From NCBI GenBank assembly GCA_023475835.1, contig JAMCVM010000045.1, forward strand, positions 1 to 34,458: a stretch of DNA of 34,458 nt, read 5' to 3'. This stretch comes from Bacillota bacterium. GTDB taxonomy: Bacteria; Bacillota; Sulfobacillia; Sulfobacillales; Sulfobacillaceae. The position numbers and the translations under genes are program-made. The notes under the pieces were generated by a model, which was not told the DNA's origin, did no database searches, and saw only the letters and a program-made list of their open reading frames with translations. Shown piece after piece: positions 27,264 to 34,458 of this stretch (its first letter is position 1; every line of letters begins with the position of its first letter).

Positions 27264-28361
27264 ATGATGAGTGTCAACGATGGGATGAACTATGCTCCGC
27301 AAGGGAAACCTCGTCCGGTGTGCTCGCCCGGAGAGTTTGTTATCGCCGCGGTGAGCTTGGACCACGGTCATATCTATGGCATGGTGAATGGGTTAACCGA
27401 GGCCGGAGCTCAAATAAAGTGGGTGTATGATCCGGATCCGGCCAAGGTGGCCCAATTTCTCAAGACCTATCCTGGTGCTCGGGCAGCCGCCAGTGAACAA
27501 GAGGTATTAGATGATCGTGAAGTGCGTTTGGTAGCAGGGGCTGCCATCACCTCCAAGCGCGCGGCTTTGGGGATGCGGGTATTGGAGCACGGCAAGGACT
27601 ATTTCACGGACAAAGCTCCGTTTACCACTCTGGCTCAACTGGAGGCAGCGCGGAAGCGAGTCAAAAGCACCGGGTTAAAATATGCGGTGTATTATAGCGA
27701 ACGTCTTCACGTAGAAAGCGCGGTGTTCGCGGGTCAACTCATTGATGAGGGGGCCATTGGCCGCGTCATCCAGGTCATGGGGATGGGCCCGCACCGCCTA
27801 AGAGCGTCCAGTCGGCCAGCCTGGTTTTTTGAAAAGCAGCACTATGGCGGGATACTATGCGATATCGGCAGCCATCAAATTGAGCAAATTCTGGCGTACA
27901 CCGGCGCACACGACGCCAAACTTACCATGAGTCGAGTGGCCAATTACGACCATCCTGAGTTTCCAGAACTCGAAGACTTTGGTGAGGCTAGCCTAGTGAC
28001 GGACAATGGCAGCGGCGGATATTTTCGCGTGGATTGGTTTACGCCCGACGGACTGGGAACGTGGGGAGACGGTCGCACTTTCATCATCGGTACCAAAGGC
28101 TTTATTGAACTTAGAAAGTATATCGACTTGGGGCGTGACACCGAAGGCAGTCACCTCTATTTGGCCAATCAGGAGGGTGAGTGGCATTTACCCGTGCAGG
28201 GCAAAGTCGGCTATCCTTTCTTTGGCCAGTTAATTTTAGATTGTCTCAACCGAACCGAAGAGGCCATGACTCAAGCCCATGCTTTTAAAGCCGCAGAACT
28301 TTGCCTCATCGCGGAACGCGATGCCGAGGTGACAGAGCGCGATCCGATGTCGCAAGCGTGA
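27264..28361 (+). CDS. Gfo/Idh/MocA-family oxidoreductase
   Basis: A 365-residue NAD(P)-dependent sugar or cyclitol dehydrogenase of the Gfo/Idh/MocA group. The N-terminal Rossmann part begins FVIAAVSLDHGHIYGMV, departing from the usual GxGxxG. The catalytic lysine motif (normally EKP) appears as TDKAPF. The second domain contains YYSERLH and GGILCDIGSHQIEQILAYTG, the substrate-side histidine region. No signal peptide. The substrate cannot be read from the sequence. ATG 27264 is chosen because GAGGAGG precedes it; the frame upstream to 27213 lacks such a site. It stands alone between decayed mobile-element DNA and a shared hairpin. Confidence 0.88.
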   Translation: MMSVNDGMNYAPQGKPRPVCSPGEFVIAAVSLDHGHIYGMVNGLTEAGAQIKWVYDPDPAKVAQFLKTYPGARAAASEQEVLDDREVRLVAGAAITSKRAALGMRVLEHGKDYFTDKAPFTTLAQLEAARKRVKSTGLKYAVYYSERLHVESAVFAGQLIDEGAIGRVIQVMGMGPHRLRASSRPAWFFEKQHYGGILCDIGSHQIEQILAYTGAHDAKLTMSRVANYDHPEFPELEDFGEASLVTDNGSGGYFRVDWFTPDGLGTWGDGRTFIIGTKGFIELRKYIDLGRDTEGSHLYLANQEGEWHLPVQGKVGYPFFGQLILDCLNRTEEAMTQAHAFKAAELCLIAERDAEVTERDPMSQA

Positions 28362-28415
28362 TTTGTGGAGGCTCGCTCAGACAAGATGGCAGAGAGCCTA
28401 AAGCTCACTGCCCGC

Positions 28416-28454
28416 GAAGGGATGTCGAGCCGCCGTTGGCGGTGATATCCCTTC
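28416..28454. terminator. Hairpin between convergent genes
   Basis: GAAGGGAT (28416-28423) pairs with ATCCCTTC (28447-28454), and GCCGCC with GGCGGT closes the inner part around GTT. It lies between the oxidoreductase stop (28361) and the acyltransferase stop (28463) and may serve both strands. No T-run follows on either side. Confidence 0.55.
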
Positions 28455-28462
28455 AACGGCGG

Positions 28463-29620
28463 TTACGAACTTAAGGCCTGGTCTTCGATGGAGGTTTCAC
28501 TAGGAAATCTTGGCCGACCCCAGCCTAAGCGCGCGATCCATCGCCGACCCAGGGCGATTGCGGGTTGTTCAACCCATCGGAAGGTGATCTCGGAAACTAC
28601 TAAACTGGCCAAAAGCCCAATCCCAAGGCGTATCAGCCAGGCTGTGAGTGTCGGCGGGGCAGCGAAGGCGAGATCACAAATCTTTGCTAAGATGAGCCAG
28701 TGGACCAAATAAATGCTGTAGCTTCGCGTGCCAATGTAGCGCAGCCAACGATTTTCAATCAGCCAACGGATCCCTCGATAGTTGTGCCAGGTCAGCCAAA
28801 CCAAAAGAAAATTGGGGGCTACCCAGAGTAGATTGGCGGTGCGTGGGGCCCAAAGGTGACCACCGAGGAAGACCGCCGAAATCAGCCAAAGGGTTCCCCA
28901 ACCCACCATGGTCGGATAGGCTCGGTAGGCGAGAACTAAAAAGCCGGCTGCGAACCAGATCCATTGCTCCGGGAAGGACCATAGTAAGAAGGACTTGGCC
29001 CATGTCGGCCAAGGGAACCAAAGATGCAACAAGAGCCAGGGCCAGAATAGGGCGAGGCCAATACCAAGCGCCAGGAAGACTCTGGCGTCAATTTTCGGCA
29101 ATACTTTCTCCATGATCCACGGAAAGAGAAAATAAAACGTCATCTCGACCCCGATCGACCACTCTACTCCGATCCAGGAGTTTTGAAACCAAGGCAGCCA
29201 ACCGAAGACAAATGTGACGTGGGCGACGAGATTTGCCCACGTGAAGAGGTGATGTTTCATGCTTTGTGGGACTACGGTAGGATTGCCGGCGTGGAGCACG
29301 TATGCCGCCAACAGGACCAGGTAGAACATCGGGGCGATGCGCAGAAAGCGTCTCAGCCAAAAGGCCTTGGCCGGTTCCCGATCTACCTGGCGCCGATGCT
29401 GCCAACTGAGTGCTAAGGTCAGCGCGCTGACCATGTAGAACAGACCGACGCCTTGAGCGCCTTGGCCCACAAAACGCATCCACCAGGGGCCGTGGAAAAA
29501 GGGACGAATAATATAAGCATGAAAGGTGACTACACTTAAGATGGCGATGCCGCGCAGCGCATCGAGCTGGCCGTATCGTGGAGGGGTGGACGAGGAGGCC
29601 CTAGTTGATGGATTTGGCAT
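28463..29620 (-). CDS. Acyltransferase-3 family membrane protein
   Basis: A 385-residue integral membrane O-acyltransferase (OafA/YrhL type), which moves acyl groups onto sugars of surface polymers or similar acceptors. The family start GQLDALRGIAILSVVTFHAY gives the conserved R and catalytic H. About ten hydrophobic segments rich in Trp follow, with the late motif YIGTRSYSIYLVHW near residue 305. No C-terminal SGNH domain is present. The ATG at 29620 has AGGAGGA 10 nt upstream. It has no partner genes; its acceptor is unknown. Confidence 0.9.
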   Translation of the reverse strand: MPNPSTRASSSTPPRYGQLDALRGIAILSVVTFHAYIIRPFFHGPWWMRFVGQGAQGVGLFYMVSALTLALSWQHRRQVDREPAKAFWLRRFLRIAPMFYLVLLAAYVLHAGNPTVVPQSMKHHLFTWANLVAHVTFVFGWLPWFQNSWIGVEWSIGVEMTFYFLFPWIMEKVLPKIDARVFLALGIGLALFWPWLLLHLWFPWPTWAKSFLLWSFPEQWIWFAAGFLVLAYRAYPTMVGWGTLWLISAVFLGGHLWAPRTANLLWVAPNFLLVWLTWHNYRGIRWLIENRWLRYIGTRSYSIYLVHWLILAKICDLAFAAPPTLTAWLIRLGIGLLASLVVSEITFRWVEQPAIALGRRWIARLGWGRPRFPSETSIEDQALSS

Positions 29621-30035
29621 CTTGCTTGATTCCTCCTAAGTTTCACGCGAGTGTTTGTGCCGCTTCTGTCAATAGGCCTGGGGCAGAACTTAATAGGCGC
29701 ATAGGAAATCAGACAATGTCGCAAACACGGTGGAATACTGGATGACCGTAAGCCACGAACTGGTCACGCCCATGGTTTAGAGCGAAGTGGAATCAGCGGG
29801 TGTACCCTTGAGTCCATGCTATCAGGAGATTTTCGAGCAAGGAAGGCGAACTGGCGAACTTCAGTAAGACTTCAAGTCGAGGAAGCGAGGCAAAGGAGCC
29901 AGGAACCGGGTTATATATGCCCGGTCGTAAAGATCTTAAATCGGTGCAGCCGTAGAATGGGGAAATTATTCCTGGACAAAGTCCTTCCAACGGAGTATCG
30001 TCGTTGTCTCCGTTGGAAAACAGGAGGAACGTGTC
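29621..30035. other. Non-coding region before the IS630 remnant
   Basis: Two hairpins are visible: ACCGGG/CCCGGT (29905-29925) and a perfect 11-bp pair TTCCAACGGAG/CTCCGTTGGAA (29985-30018) just ahead of the AGGAGG of the transposase remnant. The second may belong to the left end of the IS630 element. No gene recognised. Confidence 0.45.
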
Positions 30036-31135
30036 ATGGTAGCAAATCCCCGCGAGTCCTCGTCGGTGCACATGCCTCACCGCCCCACGCACCTATTATT
30101 CACTGATGCGAAAATGTTGGTCATCATATTGGGAAGCGAGGAAATACGTTGCCGAACGACTCCGGTATGAACAGCATCAAGCGGGGGCCATGATGTTGCA
30201 AAGGTACCCCTATGTCGAAATTGGCCGAATCATCCAGCGGTCGGTGACGACCGTCTGGCAGTACATCCGGCCCTGCCGCGCTTGGGGCCTTCCGGTGTTG
30301 GATCTCCGCCATTCTCACGGGCGTCCCATCGTCTGACCCCGGAGCAAGAATATACTGGGCGCGGGTACCATTTGACCATGTGATTCTAATGCCGTGGGCG
30401 TCTCAACACCTTGTTGCATAACCGTTTCGCAACACGATGGCGTTCGCCCAAAAACGAAAACTGTGACCCGCCTTCAGAATAGCAAGTGGCGCACGTCGTG
30501 ACCTTCAACACGTCCCAGGACATCGGCTTCCCGGCGAACATGCACGGGACCTCGCCCATCGTCCGAGACTACATTCAGAACACCTTTGAGGTCACTTATT
30601 ACCCTGACGAGCACATGGTCAGACCGCGGAACCCGAGGTTTACTGTATCGCTTGGGATTCCGTTGCATCCGACCCAGCTACCCTTTAGCCAAGTCGGATC
30701 TCGAAAATCAATCCGTGTTTCGAGCCGACTTTGAGGTCAAAAAACAATGCCTGAAGGGCCAGATTGACCGCATTCTACTTGAAGACGAGTCGAGGATTCG
30801 CGAGGATCAAGCCATTGGGCGCATGGTTTAGAAAGGGCCCACAAACGGCCTAAGGCAAACATTTGGACGATAAACTGTTGGGCATCGTAGACTATGAAAT
30901 CGACGAAGTATTTTGTCAGCATGAGGAGCAGTGTACGGCGGTGGAGTGTCTGTCCTTTCTGACTACGGTCGTCGCCCTCTACGCCAGCGAAGAAATTGCG
31001 ATCGTGTTGGACAATGCCGCCATTGACCATGCCAACATGATTTAACCGTGTCTCGAAGAACATCGGGACGGACCACTGGACGTCGATATTTGTACCGCCC
31101 TATAGTCCGCAATTACACTTGATTGAGGGCGCGTG
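30036..31135 (+). pseudogene. IS630-family transposase, multiply broken and interrupted
   Basis: A ribosome site AGGAGG precedes ATG 30036 (MVANPRESSSVHMPHRPTH). After a shift near 30106 the helix-turn-helix part follows: EARKYVAERLRYEQHQ, VEIGRIIQRSVTTVWQYI, HGRPI, then after a further shift LTPEQE. A miniature element (30351-30481) sits here. Beyond it reads QVAHVVTFNTSQDIGFPANM and IVRDYIQNTF, then another frame RLGFRCIRPSYPLAKSD. The DDE domain shows RILLEDESRI (first D), IVLDNAAIDHANMI (second D) and, shifted, PPYSPQLHLIEG (final E). At least four frame breaks make it inactive. Confidence 0.85.
30351..30481 (+). mobile_element. Miniature inverted-repeat element, copy E (131 bp) inside IS630
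   Basis: It begins TATACTGGGCGCGGGTA and ends GTGACCCGCCTTCAGAATA. The inner core GTGGGCGTCTCAACACCTTG is shared with copy D. It lies between LTPEQE and QVAHVV of the IS630 transposase, so it inserted into a transposase gene. Confidence 0.85.
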
Positions 31136-31366
31136 CGGCTCTAACTCGTCCGTTCCCACCATCGCTCCCATTCTCCCCCTCGAGTAGCATTCGCAAGGGT
31201 CTAAAGGCTTGGGCAATTGGGGGGAGGTTCGACAGCGAGATCCGAGCGTCTCACCATTCGGAAAACACGCCCATCATATCGTCCATGGACTCCGCCACCC
31301 ACCAATAAGTCTCCCCTTAGTACCTCGATCGCCGAAGCGATCCTCCGTTCGGTCGCTCTTAGGGGC
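31136..31366. other. Unassigned stretch after IS630 remnant
   Basis: No gene or strong repeat recognised. It may contain the right end of the IS630 copy, but I could not define it. Confidence 0.3.
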
Positions 31367-31497
31367 TATACGGCGCGCGGGTCAACGTTTTCGTTTTCTA
31401 GCAAAGTCACCGGATACCCGGACGTCTGGTTTAGCGGGGTGTAGGCACGTTCACGGCTTCGTTGTCAAATCGCCAAGTTCGGCCCGCTCGCAGTATA
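31367..31497 (-). mobile_element. Miniature inverted-repeat element, copy B (131 bp)
   Basis: Left end TATACGGCGCGCGGGTCAA; right end CGGCCCGCTCGCAGTATA. Read on the minus strand it aligns with copy D along the whole length, including ACGAAAAC before the final repeat, though the centre is diverged. The insertion is flanked by TA on both sides. Confidence 0.8.
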
Positions 31498-31909
31498 CGA
31501 CTAGCCGATCTTTCAGATCGTTACGACCGGATATATAGCACGTACACTGGATAGAATATTAAGCAAGGGAGTCCGGGCATCAGAGTGTGCACTATCGGTT
31601 TTGATCCGGATGAAAGCAGTTCAAACTTTGGTGGGTTTCCAGTATAGTCTGTACACCGTCCGCAATCACTATCGCAGCCCCAAACGTAAGCATCTTCATT
31701 CGCGTGATCAAAGCGAATTCTCCTTGTCTCTGTGGACCAAATTCGGGTCCGTGATCCCGAATTTGGTCCACTTCACCCATTAAAATCCTCGAGGATTTGG
31801 CTATTGTTAAGCATCCTCAATTTGGGGCAGACTAGCCTAACTGCGAGCGCCTACCAACGAATTTCAAGACTTTTCATCTTCAATGAGTTAATCTACAAAA
31901 TAACTGAAC
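31498..31909. other. Unassigned stretch with two long palindromes
   Basis: TGGACCAAATTCGGG (31733-31747) pairs perfectly with CCCGAATTTGGTCCA (31756-31770) over an 8-nt loop, and AAATCCTCGAGGATTT (31783-31798) is a perfect 16-bp palindrome. Their closeness suggests an insertion-sequence end or a strong terminator. No gene recognised. Confidence 0.45.
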
Positions 31910-32040
31910 TATACTGCGCGCGGATCATAGTTTTCGTTTTTAGGATAACGCCATCGTCTTGGAAAATCATTATGGAACCATGGGTTGAGACGCCCACAGC
32001 CTTGGCATCAACCCGTCAAATTTGACCCGCGTGCAGTATA
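31910..32040 (-). mobile_element. Miniature inverted-repeat element, copy C (131 bp)
   Basis: Left end TATACTGCGCGCGGATCATA; right end TTTGACCCGCGTGCAGTATA. On the minus strand it carries GATGCCAAGGCTGTG followed by GCGTCTCAAC, nearly identical to copy D. It is flanked by TA-rich sequence. Confidence 0.9.
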
Positions 32041-32405
32041 TATATCCGGCACTAACGACCAATATGGGCTCTGACGCCGTTTGAGTATCTTACTTGTTCC
32101 CGCGCGTGACGCGTTTCAATTCTTTACTGCCGAATATAGGACGATTTGTAACCTAGGGTGATTTATGAACGTTATATAAGCAGGGGCACACTAGAAACCG
32201 TCTGCTCTGATTCATCGATGCCCTAGCGACCCTGTGGACCTACCGAATTTTGGGGGATACGGCGTCCGGAGCCATTTCCTCGAAAATCACCCCAGAAATT
32301 ATCCGGATCGTATCGGAGGCGGAATGAGCCGCAACGGCCTTGGAGAAAAACCGCAAAGTCCACAATTGTGTATGTTCTAGAAAGTCAGATTAGGGGCGTG
32401 TCCAC
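32041..32405 (+). other. Intergenic region with a possible coding remnant
   Basis: From about 32216 to 32400 one forward frame reads IDALATLWTYRILGDTASGA, SSKITPEIIRIVSEAE, a stop (near 32325), then AATALEKNRKVHNCVC. It looks like protein but has no start, contains a stop, and matches no family I know. The rest is AT-rich with nothing recognisable. The ribosome site of the next gene is weak (AGGGG). Confidence 0.3.
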
Positions 32406-33623
32406 ATGACGAGAGAACAGAAAACCCGGGAATGGCATCAATTGGCACGGTCCCACACGACCACCGTACTCACAAAAAATCGATGGCTCCAGCGACTCCT
32501 TTCCATCATCATCGCAACCATGCTAGGAATTGGCATCGAGATCTCGGCGCTTCCGCGTCCAAGCAAGGCTGCAGCGTCTTTTCGTTCCATGGTCGTCCCT
32601 GCGATCGCCGTGGACCATGGCACGCCTTTAATATTGAGCGCCTCTCGCCGGCAAATCGTGGTGGAACATCAGCAAGGCTCCGATTGGCATCGACAGGTGG
32701 TAGCCGCAGTTTCCTCTCAGGACACCGTGACTGCAACCTCGCTCATCTGTCAATCGCAAGGCTGCATAGCCGCTGTAGTCGTTGCCAGCAGCCTGCCACG
32801 ACCTTCGGCCCATATCTGGGTGTTCCGACCGCAGAACTTCAACTCCAAGCTGTTGTGGACCCATGTGACTACCATGACCGTGCCGAGTTATCTCGTCGGA
32901 CACGTGTATCTAGCCCTCGCAGGTCGGTACGCGTGGTTGATGGCCACGACCACCCCGGCGCTCGGTCAAATGCCTAAAATCCTCTGGGCTAGTCATGATC
33001 GAGGAGTTCGATGGAGACTATTGGCGACGGGAAGTCTTCCGTCCTTGGCCGCCGATCAGGAATTTCCAGCTCCCGACTATCTGCCGTTCGGCTATCCTGA
33101 TGGGATGGTCGGAAATACCCATGGAACCTTGACCGTGGCAACAAGTCCCCGTGGCGGAGATATCAAACTGGAAACGGTATACCAGATGAACCGTCCAGGG
33201 GTACAAGTGTTAACGTTTAATGTGCCCCCGGCCTTTCGGCCGATTTATGAGGGATTTCCTGCGCTGTACGGGCGATCACAGGTGGAAATTCCACTTCTAG
33301 AGTCTCACCACGGACATGCGTACCTCGCCCTAGCCAGCCGAAGGAATGAGAGCACTCATTGGAGCATGTACCAATGGGGCCCAACTATCAGCGGCCCTTC
33401 CGTAATTTTTACCGGCAAGGACACGGACATCCTTGTCGGCCTGAAGACATTACAGATCGTCTCGCTGAACCGCCAGGTCATCCAGTTGCCCATCGTTTCC
33501 GCCTTTCAGATGCCATTGGTCGCAGCCGCCATCGCTCCGGGAAAGATCATCGTATTAGGGCATGGTCAGACATTCTGGGTGAACACCAACCGAGGCCTCT
33601 GGCGACAATGGAGACCTGTGTAG
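32406..33623 (+). CDS. Exported or membrane-anchored Asp-box (beta-propeller-like) protein
   Basis: A 405-residue protein with a positively charged N-terminus and one hydrophobic segment at about residues 31-49 (LLSIIIATMLGIGIEISAL), a signal anchor or signal peptide. The rest is beta-rich with repeated strands and one clear Asp-box, SHDRGVRWRLL (S-x-D-x-G-x-x-W), the loop found in sialidase and BNR-repeat propellers. The family usually binds or cleaves glycans or other outside ligands, but no catalytic residues can be assigned here. The uninterrupted frame in decayed surroundings suggests a working gene. Function unknown. Confidence 0.75.
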   Translation: MTREQKTREWHQLARSHTTTVLTKNRWLQRLLSIIIATMLGIGIEISALPRPSKAAASFRSMVVPAIAVDHGTPLILSASRRQIVVEHQQGSDWHRQVVAAVSSQDTVTATSLICQSQGCIAAVVVASSLPRPSAHIWVFRPQNFNSKLLWTHVTTMTVPSYLVGHVYLALAGRYAWLMATTTPALGQMPKILWASHDRGVRWRLLATGSLPSLAADQEFPAPDYLPFGYPDGMVGNTHGTLTVATSPRGGDIKLETVYQMNRPGVQVLTFNVPPAFRPIYEGFPALYGRSQVEIPLLESHHGHAYLALASRRNESTHWSMYQWGPTISGPSVIFTGKDTDILVGLKTLQIVSLNRQVIQLPIVSAFQMPLVAAAIAPGKIIVLGHGQTFWVNTNRGLWRQWRPV

Positions 33624-33949
33624 CGTCCATCCATCGCGATCACGCGGTTCTCGTATGATACCGCGACCCAGGATACCTTACGCGGACCCGGTGTCCTTAT
33701 GAAATTTGCTGGAGTCACCGAAGACGATCGTACGGACTTAGCGTGCCAGTACATCTGTGTTCCGCCGGGTGTGACGACTGTTTGGGTAGCGGTGGAATGC
33801 CAGAAACCAATGGAATGACCTTGTGGCCTCAGAATCAATTGGAATCCGGTGAACGAACACTTCGACCCGGTTGGGAAGAGACGTCCAAGCAATTCATGCG
33901 CTGGCAGACGTTTCCTCATTTCAACTGCGGGTGTGGCACGGCTATGAGG
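33624..33949 (+). other. Region with an unidentified coding remnant
   Basis: In frame with and directly after the stop of the Asp-box gene, about 33624-33813 reads AITRFSYDTATQDTLRGPGV, MKFAGVTEDDRTDLACQYIC and PPGVTTVWVAVECQKPME before a stop. It looks protein-like, but there is no start codon with a ribosome site. It could be the remains of another gene. Nothing else is recognised. Confidence 0.3.
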
Positions 33950-34079
33950 TATACTGCGAGCGGGTCGAATTTATCGGTTTGATGCCAAGGCTGTGAGCGT
34001 CTCAACACCTTGCTTCATAGTGAGTTCCCAACACTTTGGCCTTCCTCTAAAACGGAAACTATGACCCGCGCGCAGTATA
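33950..34079 (+). mobile_element. Miniature inverted-repeat element, copy D (130 bp)
   Basis: Left end TATACTGCGAGCGGGTCGAA; right end ATGACCCGCGCGCAGTATA. The interior GATGCCAAGGCTGTG then GCGTCTCAACACCTTG is the best-preserved version shared with C and E. It is flanked by TA. Confidence 0.9.
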
Positions 34080-34458
34080 TAACGATTCATGGGCGCAAAA
34101 GGGTACCGAAGTCGTTAGACGAGGCGAGGTGTAGGGCATATGTCTTTCCGTTAACGCTTCAACAAATAAGTCGTCGACTCAAAAGTGTGAGGCGCATACG
34201 CCTCCGTTAACGCCGTAGCGCGTTTCGGGCGCCTATAATTACTTGAGTTTCGCACCCCCATATCACGCTCGATTCAGGCGCCGAGGATCCTTGTAGGCCT
34301 TGGCCCGCTTCGCTTTTGCGACATTCCAATATGGCCGTTCAGACGGCCATATTGAGAGTTCACCATGGATAGCTCAAGAAGGACCTCTCAAATAGGTCTT
34401 TGAGCGCGGCATATTGGGGCGACCGTTGAAAGTCGCTGGTGTACCAGCGATAGACACT
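34080..34458. other. Right edge of window, non-coding
   Basis: No gene recognised. CAATATGGCCGT/ACGGCCATATTG (34327-34354) is a perfect 12-bp hairpin with loop TCAG. GAGGCG-CATA-CGCCTC lies at 34189-34204, and CCGTTAACG occurs twice (about 34148 and 34203). These may be remnants of mobile-element ends or terminators. Confidence 0.45.

Noticed and set aside
29793-30106. Overlapping reading frames on both strands before the IS630 remnant
   Set aside because: Neither has a ribosome site or protein-like composition; the region is better explained as non-coding DNA with hairpins and the IS630 start.
33566-33919. 117-residue reverse frame at the end of the Asp-box gene
   Set aside because: It overlaps the end of the Asp-box gene and the forward remnant, and has no start signal.
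26405-34079. CRISPR array
   Set aside because: The repeats are about 130 bp, dispersed and in both orientations, not short regular direct repeats with spacers.

Overview
The window looks like chromosomal DNA of a Gram-positive bacterium of the Bacillota. Most genes have strong AGGAGG-type ribosome binding sites. The Fe-S assembly genes are the Gram-positive kind (sufB, sufC, sufD with sufU and sufT). The xylose regulator is a ROK-family repressor. A Sulfobacillus-like acidophile is my guess from general resemblance, not something proved here.

Layout. (1) 1-1419: remains of a frameshifted superfamily-1 helicase. (2) 1593-16708: a xylan, xylose and glucuronate locus. A ROK repressor and xylulokinase point left. 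Xylose isomerase, a GH3 glycosidase, a GH10 xylanase and a secreted GH30 enzyme point right. After a terminator comes a second right-pointing unit: zinc dehydrogenase, glucarate-dehydratase-like enolase, short-chain dehydrogenase and GH67 alpha-glucuronidase. (3) 16709-18161: a mobile-element zone with an intact IS607-type serine recombinase, a broken tnpB start downstream, and a structured non-coding stretch upstream. (4) 18376-23306: a leftward suf cluster sufB-sufC-sufD, a 410-bp gap, then sufU-sufT; no sufS is present. (5) 24085-25590: a metallo-beta-lactamase-fold hydrolase and a DUF2442 gene followed by a decayed DUF4160 partner. (6) 25939-34458: gene-poor, heavily decayed accessory DNA with IS4-like and IS630 transposase remnants and five copies of a roughly 131-bp miniature inverted-repeat element. 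Three intact genes stand in it: a Gfo/Idh/MocA oxidoreductase, an acyltransferase-3 membrane protein and an exported Asp-box protein.

How the genes work together. The secreted GH30 enzyme would cut xylan outside the cell. Imported oligosaccharides would be trimmed inside by GH67 (glucuronosyl side groups), GH10 and GH3. Xylose then passes through XylA and XylB to xylulose 5-phosphate under the ROK repressor. The glucarate-dehydratase-like enzyme and the two dehydrogenases probably handle glucuronate or a related acid. No sugar transporter is encoded here, so uptake must rely on a locus elsewhere.

The most interesting items are the miniature-element family, the DUF2442/DUF4160 pair with a dying partner, the suf cluster lacking its cysteine desulfurase, the leaderless IS607 recombinase beside an RNA-like structured region, and the perfect hairpins between the xylan genes. 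I did not find a clearly new multi-gene system. All family assignments are from motifs read by eye, without database searches.
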